Positions 42,324-52,189 of a stretch of DNA of 64,000 bases are shown in pieces. Where the stretch lies: the NCBI RefSeq assembly GCF_006717075.1, contig NZ_VFQC01000001.1, positions 3,643,501 through 3,707,500 of the forward strand, written 5' to 3'. The notes beneath the pieces were generated by a model. The model saw nothing but the letters and a program-made list of their open reading frames with translations, did no database searches and was not told where the DNA came from. This DNA comes from Haloactinospora alba. Its GTDB lineage: Bacteria; Actinomycetota; Actinomycetes; Streptosporangiales; Streptosporangiaceae. Numbering within the stretch: the first letter of the stretch is position 1; every line of letters begins with the position of its first letter. A program made the translations under genes and the position numbers.

Positions 42324-42812
42324 TCAGCTCCGCTGCCCGGAGTGGTGGTGCCGCAGCCACTGGCGGAGGGTCTCCAGCTGCGCGGGGAAGTTCGGGTCCG
42401 GCTGGGCGATCCTGTCCATCGGGGCGGGCAGGCGCCTCTGCCGCCCGGACACCAGTGTCACCGCGGCCGTCCGGAACCGCATGAAGGTCTGGGTTTGGAC
42501 CTCGGCGATGTCCGACCAGGGGATGAACCTGTCGCGCCACTCGTGGACGACGATGCCGTCCGGGCGCAGCCGGATGTGGGCGTGCCGGAACATGTGCCGG
42601 TTCAGCACGCCCACCGCCACGATCGTGGCCCCGCACACGGCGTACAGCGTGTACTGCCACCACGCCGCGCCGGATGAGGAGGAAGCGCTCACCAGCGACG
42701 CGTTCGCCAGCCCGGTGACGAACAGAAGCACTCCGCACACCATCTGGGCCCAGGCGAGCCACACCATCCCCCGCCGCGCCTCGTTGTCGATCCGGTACTC
42801 GTCCGAAGACAT
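42324..42812 (-). CDS. PH-like membrane protein, copy 2
   Basis: The protein has 162 residues from the ATG at 42810-42812. The architecture is the same as copy 1: EYRIDNEARRGMVWLAWAQMVCGVLLFVTGLANASLV, a second helix (YTLYAVCGATIVAVGVLNRH), then HAHIRLRPDGIVVHEWRDRFIPWSDIAEVQTQTFMRFRTAAVTLVSGR. It is the first gene of the tandem pair, which clearly arose by duplication (86 bp apart, same strand). Confidence 0.8.
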   Translation of the reverse strand: MSSDEYRIDNEARRGMVWLAWAQMVCGVLLFVTGLANASLVSASSSSGAAWWQYTLYAVCGATIVAVGVLNRHMFRHAHIRLRPDGIVVHEWRDRFIPWSDIAEVQTQTFMRFRTAAVTLVSGRQRRLPAPMDRIAQPDPNFPAQLETLRQWLRHHHSGQRS

Positions 42813-42941
42813 CGCTACCTCTCGTGTCGGGGAACCGGGCTCCGCCACCGGGGCGGCGCGGGACCGCCGCCCCCGTTGCCACCGGAGCGGGCGGTGCCGC
42901 ACCATCCCGATGATTGCACCACCCCCTCCGCGAGGAACAGC

Positions 42942-44363
42942 ATGCCCCCCCTTCGCAGCTCGCTGGGAACCGTACCCCTGGTCGCCCTCGGCACGGCCGG
43001 GGTCATCGGCTCCAGTTGGATCTACACCGGAAGCGAGTTCTTCTCCGCCTACGACGCGGGCGGTGAGATTCTCGGACTGGCGCTCGCGACCGTCTTCGTG
43101 TCGTGTATCGCCCTGGCCTACGGGGAACTCGCCTCGGCGTTCCCCCGGGCGGGCGGCGAGGTGGTGTTCGGTTACGTCGCGTTCAACCGCGGGGTGGCGT
43201 TCGCGGCCGGCTGGCTGCTCACCGGGGCGTACGTGAGTTCGCTCGCCTTCTACGTCACGTCGCTGGGAGCGTTGCTGGGCGATGTCGTACCGGGGATGGC
43301 CACGGTAGCGCTGTACACCGTCAACGGCACCACGGTGCACCTTCCGGTGCTGGCGCTGGGGGTCACGGTCGCCGTGTTCGTGTTCGCGGTGAACTGGCGT
43401 GGGGTCTCTCCCGGGGCGTGGGCGCAGTTCGCCCTGTTCGCGGTCATGCTCACCATCGGTCTCGTGCTGGCGGCGGTGGGGTTCGGACACGGGACCGCCG
43501 GGAACGCCTGGCCGCTGTTCAGCGGCGGACTCGCGGAATCCGCGGGCCGGACAGCGCGGTTCGTGCTTCCCGCTATGACGTTCCTGACCGGCTTCTCCCT
43601 GGTGACCGTGCTCGCCGAGGACTCCCGGGTGCCGCCGCGCAGGCTGGGCCGGGTGATCCTGGTGACCGTGGGTCTGGCGGGCGCCTTCTACTGCCTGGTG
43701 CTGCTCGCCACGGCGTGGGTGATCCCGTGGCAGCGCACCGCCTCCCTCGATCGGGGAACGATCGACGCGTTCCTCGCGGCGGGTTTCCCCGCCCTCGGGT
43801 GGGCCGCCTACACGGTCGCGGTGCTGGGGCTGGTGACCAGCTTCCTGGGATTGTTCGTCGCCACCTCGCGCATCGTGCTGGCCATGGGGCGGGCTGGGCT
43901 GCTGCCCTCCGGACTGGCCCGCCTGCACCCCCGGTACGGCACCCCGACCCGCGCCCTGGTGTTCACCCTCGCCGTGGTGTTGGGACTCGGCTGGCTCGGA
44001 GAGGGGGCGCTGACCTGGTTCCTCGACACCGGCGGTGTCTATGTGGGGCTGGCGTGGGTTCTGGGAGTGGCGAGCATGTACCGGGTGCGACGTACCTACC
44101 CGCACCTGGACCCTCCGTTCCGCGCGCGGCCGAGTGCGGCTCCGGCTCTCGGGGCGGTACTTGCCACCTGCGTCATCGCGTTCACCCTGTGGCCGGGGAC
44201 GGGCATGTCCCTCGTGTGGCCCTGGGAACACGCCATCCTACTGGCATGGGCCGCGCTGGGAGTGGCCCTGTACGCGCGGACGCGGCGCGCCGACGACGAC
44301 GCCGCGCTACGCACCCTCCTCGGGTCGCGCTACGACACGCTCACCACCACGCGGCGAGAGTGA
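42942..44363 (+). CDS. APC-superfamily amino-acid permease
   Basis: The protein has 473 residues from the ATG at 42942, with GCGAGGAACAGC before it; an earlier frame start lacks a site. Twelve predicted membrane segments. The first helix carries the APC-type unwound glycine motif VALGTAGVIGSSWIYTG, followed by ALAYGELASAFPRAGGEVVFGYVAFNRG (helix 2-3 loop). It is probably an amino acid importer. Its substrate is not shown. It lies upstream of the nitrate cluster but transcription of narK starts after a GlnR box, so it may be separate. Confidence 0.88.
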   Translation: MPPLRSSLGTVPLVALGTAGVIGSSWIYTGSEFFSAYDAGGEILGLALATVFVSCIALAYGELASAFPRAGGEVVFGYVAFNRGVAFAAGWLLTGAYVSSLAFYVTSLGALLGDVVPGMATVALYTVNGTTVHLPVLALGVTVAVFVFAVNWRGVSPGAWAQFALFAVMLTIGLVLAAVGFGHGTAGNAWPLFSGGLAESAGRTARFVLPAMTFLTGFSLVTVLAEDSRVPPRRLGRVILVTVGLAGAFYCLVLLATAWVIPWQRTASLDRGTIDAFLAAGFPALGWAAYTVAVLGLVTSFLGLFVATSRIVLAMGRAGLLPSGLARLHPRYGTPTRALVFTLAVVLGLGWLGEGALTWFLDTGGVYVGLAWVLGVASMYRVRRTYPHLDPPFRARPSAAPALGAVLATCVIAFTLWPGTGMSLVWPWEHAILLAWAALGVALYARTRRADDDAALRTLLGSRYDTLTTTRRE

Positions 44364-44419
44364 CACCCACGACAACACAACCGCAGGTCACGACGGAAAC
44401 CAGTCGGATCACACGGGGC

Positions 44420-44457
44420 CACCCGGCGGTGTGAGCACACTGTTTCCGGCGTGTTAC
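44420..44457 (-). promoter_or_regulatory. GlnR box upstream of narK
   Basis: Reading the minus strand, GTAAC-N6-GAAAC-N6-CTCAC-N6-GGGTG matches the GlnR pattern gTnAc-n6-GaAAc twice, with exact 11-base spacing (GTAAC at 44453-44457, GAAAC at 44442-44446, CTCAC at 44431-44435). The first pair is a perfect match. It is 80 bp before the narK start. Confidence 0.75.
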
Positions 44458-44537
44458 CGCACGACACGCCGCGGAAACAGCGCGTCCCTAGGGTCGGCCG
44501 CGACACCACCCGCCGAGCAGGAAGGGCTGGCCGCGAC

Positions 44538-45929
44538 GTGGACACCGCCACCCCGATACAGCGCGCACCCGGACGCTGGCTCACCGACTGGGACCCCGAG
44601 GACGAACGGGTCTGGAACAACGGCGGCCGCGAGGTCGCGCACCGCAACCTGGCCGCCTCCGTCCTCGTGGAGCACCTCGGGTTCTCGGTGTGGACCCTCT
44701 GGTCCGTGCTCGTGCTGTTCATGACCCCCGAGACCGGGTTCGACTACACCGCGGCGCAGAAGTTCCTGCTGGTCGCGGCCGTCACCCTCGTGGGGGCGCT
44801 GGCGCGGGTCCCCTACACCCTGGCGGTACCCCGGTTCGGCGGGCGCAACTGGACCGTGTTCGTGGGAGCGGTGCTGCTCGTCCCGACCGTGACCGCGGCA
44901 CTGCTCATCCAGCGCCCCGACACCCCGTTCTGGGTGTTCGCGCTGCTGGCGCTCACCGCCGGACTCGGCGGCGGCAACTTCTCCTCCTCCATGTCCCACA
45001 TCAGCTTCCTCTTCCCGCAACGGCGGAAGGGAGCGGCGCTGGGGGTGAACGCCGGCGGCGGCAACCTGGGGGTGCCCGCGGTCCACCTGCTGGGCCTGGC
45101 GGTGATCGCCCTGTTCACGGAGCGCGCCGGCCACGTGCTGCCGCTGCTGTACGTGCCGCTGCTGGTGGTGGCCTGCGCCGTCGCCTGGCGCCGCATGGAC
45201 AACGTCGCCGGGGCGCGCGGGAACGCCGCCGAGCAGCTGGCGGTGTGCGCCGACCGGCACACCTGGATCATGTCCACGCTGTACGTCGGCACGTTCGGTT
45301 CGTTCGTCGGCTACGGATTCGCGTTCGGCCTGCTGCTGCAGAACCAGTTCGGCCGCAGCCCGATGGAGGCCGCCACCGTCACGTTCCTCGGGCCGCTGGT
45401 CGGTTCCCTGGCCCGGCCGGTCGGCGGGTGGCTGTCCGACCGGTTCGGCGGCGGCCGGGTCACCGCGCTCGTGTTCCTCGCGATGACGGCCGGTACGGGG
45501 GTGCTGGTGCTCGCGTCGCTGCAGGGGGCGCTGCCGCTGTTCACCGCCGGGTTCCTCGCGTTGTTCGTCCTCACCGGAGTCGGCAACGGTTCCACCTACA
45601 CCATGATCCCGAACATCCACGCCGCCCGGGCCGCCAGCCGCGTCGCCGCCGGTGCGCCGCGGGAACGGGCCGTCGCGGAGAGCAGACGCGCCGCCGCGGC
45701 GCTGCTGGGGCTGGTGGGCGCGGTCGGGTCGCTCGGCGGCGTCGGGATCAACCTCGCGTTCCGGCAGTCCTTCGCCGCCACCGGTTCGGCCACCCACGCG
45801 TTCGTGGCGTTCCTCGGGTTCTACGTCGTGTGCGCCGCGATCACCTGGCTGGTGTACCTGCGCCGCCCCGCGACGGCGCCGCCCGCCGCGTCCGAGCCCG
45901 AACCCGCCGCGACCGCCCCGGGAGCCTGA
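44538..45929 (+). CDS. narK: Nitrate/nitrite transporter (NarK/NasA, MFS)
   Basis: The protein has 463 residues from a GTG at 44538. Twelve predicted membrane segments of the MFS. The nitrate/nitrite porter signatures are visible: AGLGGGNFSSSMSHISFLFPQRRKGAALGVNAGGGNLGVP, and a second glycine-rich motif ALFVLTGVGNGSTYTMIPNI. It imports nitrate and perhaps exports nitrite. First gene of the assimilation cluster, with a GlnR box upstream. Confidence 0.94.
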   Translation: MDTATPIQRAPGRWLTDWDPEDERVWNNGGREVAHRNLAASVLVEHLGFSVWTLWSVLVLFMTPETGFDYTAAQKFLLVAAVTLVGALARVPYTLAVPRFGGRNWTVFVGAVLLVPTVTAALLIQRPDTPFWVFALLALTAGLGGGNFSSSMSHISFLFPQRRKGAALGVNAGGGNLGVPAVHLLGLAVIALFTERAGHVLPLLYVPLLVVACAVAWRRMDNVAGARGNAAEQLAVCADRHTWIMSTLYVGTFGSFVGYGFAFGLLLQNQFGRSPMEAATVTFLGPLVGSLARPVGGWLSDRFGGGRVTALVFLAMTAGTGVLVLASLQGALPLFTAGFLALFVLTGVGNGSTYTMIPNIHAARAASRVAAGAPRERAVAESRRAAAALLGLVGAVGSLGGVGINLAFRQSFAATGSATHAFVAFLGFYVVCAAITWLVYLRRPATAPPAASEPEPAATAPGA

Positions 45930-45930
45930 C

Positions 45931-48018
45931 GTGACCACCACCCACTGCCCCTACTGCGCGCTGCAGTGCGCCATGCACCTGGAGCCCGACCCGGAGGGCC
46001 GGCCGCGGGTCCGGCCGGCGGACTTCCCCACCAACCGGGGCGGGCTGTGCCGCAAGGGCTGGACCTCGGCCGAGGTGCTGGACGCGCCCGACCGGTTGAC
46101 CACCCCGCTGGTGCGCGCCAGCCGGGACGAGGAGTTCACCCCGGTGGACTGGGACACCGCCCTGGACCACGTGGCCGGCGGGATGCGCCGCCTGGGATCC
46201 GAGCACGGCCCGGACGCGGTGGCGGTGTTCGGCAGCGGCGGGCTCACCAACGAGAAGGCCTACCTGCTGGGGAAGTTCGCCCGGCTGGCGCTGGGCACCT
46301 CCCGGATCGACTACAACGGCCGGTTCTGCATGTCCGCCGCCGCCACGGCGGGCAGGCGCGCGTTCGGTCTGGACCGGGGCCTCCCCTTCCCGCTGAGCGA
46401 CCTCGGCGGGGCGGACGTGGTGCTGCTGGCCGGAGCGAACCCGGCCGAGACGATGCCGCCGATGATGGGCCACCTCACCGCCCCGCGGCTGGTCGTCGTC
46501 GACCCGCGCCGCACCGCCACCGCCGAACACGCCCGCACCTCGGGCGGACTGCACCTGGCACCGCGCCCGGGCACCGACCTCGCGCTGGCGCTGGCGCTGC
46601 TGCACGTCGTCCACGCCGAGGGGTGGGACGACAGCGACTACGTCGCCGCCCGCACCACGGGCTTCGATCGGGTGTGGCCGCACGCGGCCGGGTGGTGGCC
46701 GGAACGCGCCGAACACCTCACCGGGGTTCCCGCCGGCGACATCCGCCGGGCGGCGCGGATGCTCGGCACCGCCTCCCGCGCCTACGTCCTCACCGGCCGC
46801 GGCACCGAACAGCACTCCGACGGTTCCGACAGCGTGTCCGCGTGGATCAACCTGGCGCTGGCGCTGGGCCTGCCGGGACAGCCCGGTTCGGGCTACGGCT
46901 GCATCACCGGGCAGGGCAACGGCCAGGGCGGCCGGGAGCACGGCCAGAAGGCCGACCAGCTGCCCGGCTACCGCCGTATCGACGACCCCGACGCCCGCGC
47001 ACGCGTCGCCGACGCGTGGGGCGTGGACGCGGAGACGCTCCCGGGAGCCGGACCCAGCGCGACCGAGATGCTGAACGCGTTGGGCAGCGCCGACGGAGCG
47101 CGGGGTCTGTGGCTGGTGGGGTCCAACCCGGTGGTGTCCGCCCCCGACGCGGGGCGGGTACGCGAACGGTTGGCCGCGCTGGACCTGCTGGTGGTGTCCG
47201 ACTTCGTGCTGTCCGAGTCGGCCGCGCTGGCGCACGTGGTGCTGCCGGTGGCGCAGTGGGCCGAGGAGACCGGCACCCTCACGAACCTGGAGGGGCGGGT
47301 GGTGCGCCGCCGCAAGGCGGTGGAGGCGCCCGCGGGGGTGCGCACCGACCTGGAGGTGCTGCACGCGCTGGCCGGCCGGCTGGGGCAGCCCCCGGAACGG
47401 TTCCCCGCCGACCCGGACACGGCGCTGGCGGAGCTCGCCTCCGTCACCGGCGGCGCCGCCGCCGACTACTCGGGGGTGGGTCCGCACCGGCTGGACAGCG
47501 GGGAGGAGCTCTACTGGCCCGCCCCGGCGGGAGGTGCCCCCACGCCGCGGGTGTTCCTGGACTCCTTCGCCCACCCGGACGGCCGCGCCCGCTTCGTCCC
47601 GGTCGAGCACACCCCGCCCGCCGAGACGCGCGACGACACCTACCCGCTGGTCGCGACGACCGGCCGGCTCATGGGCCACTACCAGACGGGTGCCCAGACC
47701 CGCCGGGTGGCCGAACTGGCCGAGGCCGAACCCGAGGCGCGGGTGGAGGTGCATCCGGACACGGCCCGCCACCACGGGCTCGCTGCGGGCGGCCTGGCCC
47801 GGGTCTCCTCGCGGCGCGGGAGCGTGCTGGCGCGGGTGCGGCTCTCCCCCGGAATCCGGCGGGACACCGTGTTCCTCCCGTTCCACTACGGCGGTGAGGC
47901 GGCGGCGAACAATCTGACCAACCCGGCCCTGGACCCGGTGAGCCGGATGCCGGAGTTCAAAGTGAGCGCGGTCCGGTTGGAACCGGCCGACGCGGGCGGA
48001 GAGGAGGAGCGGGGATGA
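45931..48018 (+). CDS. nasC: Assimilatory nitrate reductase catalytic subunit
   Basis: The protein has 695 residues from a GTG one base after the narK stop. An N-terminal 4Fe-4S site (CPYCALQC... CRKGW) and a molybdopterin oxidoreductase body with LLAGANPAETMPPMMGHL and GYGCITGQGNGQGGREHGQKADQLPGY, then a molydopterin dinucleotide-binding C-domain (LVATTGRLMGHYQTGAQTRR). It is the cytosolic Nas type: no export signal. Reduces nitrate to nitrite with electrons from the next gene product. Confidence 0.94.
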   Translation: MTTTHCPYCALQCAMHLEPDPEGRPRVRPADFPTNRGGLCRKGWTSAEVLDAPDRLTTPLVRASRDEEFTPVDWDTALDHVAGGMRRLGSEHGPDAVAVFGSGGLTNEKAYLLGKFARLALGTSRIDYNGRFCMSAAATAGRRAFGLDRGLPFPLSDLGGADVVLLAGANPAETMPPMMGHLTAPRLVVVDPRRTATAEHARTSGGLHLAPRPGTDLALALALLHVVHAEGWDDSDYVAARTTGFDRVWPHAAGWWPERAEHLTGVPAGDIRRAARMLGTASRAYVLTGRGTEQHSDGSDSVSAWINLALALGLPGQPGSGYGCITGQGNGQGGREHGQKADQLPGYRRIDDPDARARVADAWGVDAETLPGAGPSATEMLNALGSADGARGLWLVGSNPVVSAPDAGRVRERLAALDLLVVSDFVLSESAALAHVVLPVAQWAEETGTLTNLEGRVVRRRKAVEAPAGVRTDLEVLHALAGRLGQPPERFPADPDTALAELASVTGGAAADYSGVGPHRLDSGEELYWPAPAGGAPTPRVFLDSFAHPDGRARFVPVEHTPPAETRDDTYPLVATTGRLMGHYQTGAQTRRVAELAEAEPEARVEVHPDTARHHGLAAGGLARVSSRRGSVLARVRLSPGIRRDTVFLPFHYGGEAAANNLTNPALDPVSRMPEFKVSAVRLEPADAGGEEERG

Positions 48019-49460
48019 CCCGGACCAGGCACATCGTGGTCGTCGGCCACGGCATGGTGGGGGCGCGGTTCGCCGAGGAGGTCGCCGCGCGCGACCCGCG
48101 GGGCGAGCGGGTGCGGCTGACCCTGGTGGGGGCCGAACCCGAGGGCCCCTACAACCGGGTGCTGCTGTCCGAGGCGGTCAACGGGCAGCTGCGCCCGGAG
48201 GAGCTGGCGCTCCCGGAGGTGGCGGCGCCCAACGTCACGGCGCGCAGCGGGGTGGCCGCGACCGCGCTCGACCGGACCGCGCGGCGCGTCCACCTGGACG
48301 ACGGCGGCGAGCTGGACTACGACGAGCTGGTGCTGGCCACCGGCGCCGACCCCGTCTTCCCGCCCGTGCGGGGACTCACCGACGCCGGCGGGCGGCCCGC
48401 CGACGGGGTGACGGCGCTGCGGGACATGGCCGACTGCCGCAGGGTGCGCGAGCTGTCCCGGGCCGGTTCCCCGCTGGTGGTGCTCGGTGGCGGCGTGCTC
48501 GGGTTAGAGGCGGCGCGTGGTTTGAACGAGGCCGGAGCCCGGGTCGCCCTCGTGGAGGGCGCGCCGTGGCTGATGCGCCGCCAGCTGGGCCGGGAGGCCG
48601 CCGGCATCCTCGCCGAACGTTTCCGCTCCCTGGGCGTGCAGGTGCACACCTGGCGAGTCGCGGAACGGTGGGTGCCCGGACGCGGGTTGGAGCTCGACGA
48701 CGGCCGGACGCTGGCGGCGGACGGCGTGGTCGTCACCGCGGGGGTGCGCGCCCGCACCGGCCTCGCCGCCGACTCCGGACTCGCCGTCGACCACGGCGTC
48801 CCGGTGGGCGACACACTGGCCACCGCCGACCCGCGGGTGCACGCCATCGGGGACTGCGCCCAGCACCCCGGCGGCGGCGCCGGCCTGGTGGCGCCGGGCT
48901 GGGAGATGGCGCGGGTGCTGGCCGACCTGCTCACCGGAAGCGACCCGGGGGCGCGCTACACCGGCAGCCGCGACATCACCCGCCTGAAAGCCGCCGGTGT
49001 CGACCTGACCGCGTTGGGTGCGGCGGAACCCGGCGAGGACGCGGAGACCGTCACGGTCAGCGACCCGGGCGGCGGCCGCTACGCCGCGCTGTCGGTGCGC
49101 CACGGCCGCGTCGCCGGCGCGGTCCTGCTGGGGTTCCCGGAGGCCGCCGCGACCATCGGTTCGCTGTACACCGACGACGCCCCCGTCCCCGAGGACCGGT
49201 TGGCACTGCTGGTGGGCGGCGACCGGTCCGAGGCGGACACCGGCACGGACTCCGGCGGCGGGGACGCCACCGTGTGCCACTGCAACGCGGTGACGCGCGG
49301 CCAGCTGGAGTCGGCGTGGCTGGAGGGCGCCCGCACGCGCTGCGACCTCGCCGAACGCACCCGGGCCACCACCGGTTGCGGCTCCTGCACCCGCGACGTG
49401 GACGCGTTCGTGTCCGCGATGAGCGACCGGGACACCACCCCCGTTCCGGCCGCCACGTAG
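48015..49460 (+). CDS. FAD/[2Fe-2S] electron-transfer subunit for nitrate reductase (NasB-like)
   Basis: The protein has 481 residues, coupled to the reductase (ATGA overlap). Two dinucleotide folds (VVVGHGMVGARFAEEV; VVLGGGVLGLEAARGL) make a NirB-like NAD(P)H-FAD module. The C-terminus is a BFD-type [2Fe-2S] domain (CHCNAVTRGQLESAW and TTGCGSC). It lacks the siroheme half of NirB. It passes electrons from NAD(P)H to the nitrate reductase, as NasB does in Bacillus. Confidence 0.9.
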   Translation: MTRTRHIVVVGHGMVGARFAEEVAARDPRGERVRLTLVGAEPEGPYNRVLLSEAVNGQLRPEELALPEVAAPNVTARSGVAATALDRTARRVHLDDGGELDYDELVLATGADPVFPPVRGLTDAGGRPADGVTALRDMADCRRVRELSRAGSPLVVLGGGVLGLEAARGLNEAGARVALVEGAPWLMRRQLGREAAGILAERFRSLGVQVHTWRVAERWVPGRGLELDDGRTLAADGVVVTAGVRARTGLAADSGLAVDHGVPVGDTLATADPRVHAIGDCAQHPGGGAGLVAPGWEMARVLADLLTGSDPGARYTGSRDITRLKAAGVDLTALGAAEPGEDAETVTVSDPGGGRYAALSVRHGRVAGAVLLGFPEAAATIGSLYTDDAPVPEDRLALLVGGDRSEADTGTDSGGGDATVCHCNAVTRGQLESAWLEGARTRCDLAERTRATTGCGSCTRDVDAFVSAMSDRDTTPVPAAT

Positions 49461-49497
49461 ACCCTTTTCGGACAGGGCCGGAACGCGGGCGCGAAGG

Positions 49498-49535
49498 GAA
49501 ACACCGGCGTCACCGCCCGCTAACGGCGACGAAAC
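49498..49535 (+). promoter_or_regulatory. GlnR box upstream of nirB
   Basis: Four 5-mers are spaced by exactly six bases: GAAAC (49498-49502), GTCAC (49509-49513), CTAAC (49520-49524), GAAAC (49531-49535). The last pair fits gTnAc-n6-GaAAc well. It lies 107 bp before nirB, marking a second nitrogen-controlled start inside the cluster. Confidence 0.7.
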
Positions 49536-49642
49536 ACCACTCGGGTTCGCTGGGACCCGGGTTGTACGGCACCCGGCCGCAGCGCCGCGTCCGGGACGAG
49601 CACGAGGAGATCCGACCACCCGTCGCAGGGAGGACCGCTCGC

Positions 49643-52189
49643 ATGGGACAACTCGTCGTCATCGGAAACGGCATGGTGGCGCACCGCCTGGTGGAGGGGG
49701 TGTGCCGCCGCGACACGCACCGGCAGTGGCGCGTCACGGTGCTCGGGGAGGAACCCCGCCCCGCCTACGACCGGGTCGCGCTGTCGTCCTACGTCGAGGG
49801 CGCGTCCGAGGAGGAGCTGCGGTTGGCGGACCTCTCCGCCGACCCCCGGGTCGAGCTGCGCCTGGGGGAACCCGCCGCCGCCATCGACCGGGAGAACCGC
49901 ACGGTCACCACCGCGGCCGGCGCGGTGCTGGACTACGACGCCCTGGTGCTGGCCACCGGGTCCTCCCCGTTCGTCCCGCCCGTTGCGGGCCGCGACCTGC
50001 CCGGGTGCCACGTCTACCGCACCGTCGACGACCTCGACGCGATCACCGCCGAGGCCGAGGCGGCCCGTGCGGTGTCCGACGCGGGTGTGGTGATCGGCGG
50101 CGGGCTGCTCGGGTTGGAGGCGGCCAACGCGCTGCGGCTGCTGGGGCTGGAGCCGCACGTGGTGGAGGCAGCTCCGTGGCTGATGCCGCGCCAGGTCGAC
50201 GAGGGCGGCGGCGCCGTGCTGGGGCGGCTCGTCTCCGACGTCGGGGTGCGTTCGCACACCGGCACCGCGGTGGACGCGGTCGAGCCGGGCGACGACGGGC
50301 GCGCCTCCCGTGTCGTGCTCGGGGACGGGACGGTGATCGACACGGGCGTCGTCGTGTTCTCGGTGGGGGTGCGACCGCGGGACGCCCTGGCGCGGGAGGC
50401 CGGCCTGGTGATGGGCGAACGCGGCGGTGTCGCCGTCGACGGGGCCTGCCGCACCAGCGACCCGGCGGTCCACGCGGTGGGCGAGGTCGCCAGCGTCGAC
50501 GGTGTCTGCTACGGCCTGGTGGCTCCCGGCAACGCCATGGCCGACGTGGTCGCGGACCGGCTGGTGGGCGGCGACGCCGTCTTCCCCGGTGCCGACACCT
50601 CCACCAAGCTCAAACTGCTGGGGGTGGACGTCGCCAGTTTCGGCGACGCCCTCGCCACCGCACCGGACGCGCTGGAGGTGGTGGTCAACGACGCCCCGGG
50701 GAAGCGTTACGCGAAACTGGTGGTGTCCGACGACGCCACCACCCTGTTGGGCGGGGTGCTGGTGGGTGACGCCTCCGCCTACGCCACCCTGCGGCCGCTG
50801 GTGGGGCGGGAGCTGCCCGGGGACCCGCTGGCGCTGGTCTCCCCCTCGGGCGGCGGCGCGGACGGCGTCGGGGCGGACGCGCTGCCGGACGACGCCCAGG
50901 TGTGCTCCTGCCACGCGGTGACCAAGGGGGCGTTGAACGCGGCGATCGGGGACGGCAACCACGACGTCGCCGACCTGAAGTCCTGCACCCAGGCGGGTAC
51001 CGGGTGCGGCAGCTGCGTGCCGATCCTGCGCAAGCTGCTGTCCAGCGCGGGGGTGGAGCAGTCCACCGCGCTGTGCGAACACTTCGCCTACTCCCGCGCG
51101 GAGCTGGTGGAGGTGGTGCGGGCGACCGGCGTCACCACGTTCTCCGAACTGGTCTCCACCCACGGGCGCGGCCGCGGCTGCGACGCGTGCAAGCCGGTGG
51201 TGGCCTCCATCCTGGCGTCGTTGGGCAACGGGCACGTCCTGGGCGGGGAGCAGGCGGCGCTGCAGGACACCAACGACCACGTACTGGCGAACATGCAGCG
51301 CAACGGCACCTACTCGGTGGTGCCGCGGGTTCCCGCCGGAGAGGTCACCCCGGACCAGCTCGTCACCATCGGCGAGGTCGCCCGCGAGTTCGGGCTGTAC
51401 ACCAAGATCACCGGCGGCCAGCGCATCGACATGTTCGGGGCGCGCATCGAGCAGCTCCCGTGGATCTGGAAGCGCCTCACCGACGCCGGGTTCGAGTCCG
51501 GCCACGCCTACGGCAAGGCGCTGCGCACCGTGAAGTCCTGCGTGGGCACCACCTGGTGCCGCTACGGGGTGCAGGACTCGGTGGGGATGGCGGTGCACCT
51601 GGAGCTGCGGTACCGGGGGCTGCGCTCCCCCCACAAGATCAAGGCCGCGGTCTCCGGGTGCGCGCGGGAGTGCGCCGAGGCCCGCGGCAAGGACTTCGGG
51701 ATCATCGCCACCGAGAACGGGTGGAACCTGTACGTGGGCGGCAACGGCGGTTTCTCCCCCCGGCACGCCCAACTACTCGCCTCCGACCTGGACGACGACA
51801 CCCTGGTGCGCTACGTCGACCGGTTCCTGATGTTCTACATCCGCACCGCCGAGCGGTTGCAGCGCACCGCCGGGTGGATCGAGGACCTCGAGGGCGGACT
51901 GGACCACCTGCGCGACGTCGTCGTGCACGACAGTCTCGGCATCGCCGCCGAGCTGGAGGAGGCCATGGCCGCCCACGTGGCGGGCTACACCGACGAGTGG
52001 CGCGACGTGCTGGAGGACCCCGAGAAGCTCTCCCGGTTCGTGTCGTTCGTCAACGCGCCGGAGAGCCCCGACCCGTCGATCCGGTTCGAGACCGAACGCC
52101 AACAGCCGGTTCCCGCCATGAGCGGCCCCGTGCCGCTGGGGATGCCGGCCCCGCACGCGACCGTGGAAGGGAGCCCCGATGTCGGGTGA
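49643..52189 (+). CDS. nirB: NADH-dependent nitrite reductase, large subunit
   Basis: The protein has 848 residues from the ATG at 49643 (AGGGAGGACC before it). Domains in order: FAD (VVIGNGMVAHRLVEG) and NADH (VVIGGGLLGLEAANAL) folds; two BFD-type [2Fe-2S] parts (CSCHAVTKGALNAAIG, TGCGSC, then CDACKPVVASIL); a ferredoxin-like half domain; and the siroheme/4Fe-4S catalytic domain with SCVGTTWCRYG and SGCARECAEARGKD cysteines. It reduces nitrite to ammonium together with NirD. The ammonium can be used by the glutamate dehydrogenase downstream. Confidence 0.96.
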   Translation: MGQLVVIGNGMVAHRLVEGVCRRDTHRQWRVTVLGEEPRPAYDRVALSSYVEGASEEELRLADLSADPRVELRLGEPAAAIDRENRTVTTAAGAVLDYDALVLATGSSPFVPPVAGRDLPGCHVYRTVDDLDAITAEAEAARAVSDAGVVIGGGLLGLEAANALRLLGLEPHVVEAAPWLMPRQVDEGGGAVLGRLVSDVGVRSHTGTAVDAVEPGDDGRASRVVLGDGTVIDTGVVVFSVGVRPRDALAREAGLVMGERGGVAVDGACRTSDPAVHAVGEVASVDGVCYGLVAPGNAMADVVADRLVGGDAVFPGADTSTKLKLLGVDVASFGDALATAPDALEVVVNDAPGKRYAKLVVSDDATTLLGGVLVGDASAYATLRPLVGRELPGDPLALVSPSGGGADGVGADALPDDAQVCSCHAVTKGALNAAIGDGNHDVADLKSCTQAGTGCGSCVPILRKLLSSAGVEQSTALCEHFAYSRAELVEVVRATGVTTFSELVSTHGRGRGCDACKPVVASILASLGNGHVLGGEQAALQDTNDHVLANMQRNGTYSVVPRVPAGEVTPDQLVTIGEVAREFGLYTKITGGQRIDMFGARIEQLPWIWKRLTDAGFESGHAYGKALRTVKSCVGTTWCRYGVQDSVGMAVHLELRYRGLRSPHKIKAAVSGCARECAEARGKDFGIIATENGWNLYVGGNGGFSPRHAQLLASDLDDDTLVRYVDRFLMFYIRTAERLQRTAGWIEDLEGGLDHLRDVVVHDSLGIAAELEEAMAAHVAGYTDEWRDVLEDPEKLSRFVSFVNAPESPDPSIRFETERQQPVPAMSGPVPLGMPAPHATVEGSPDVG

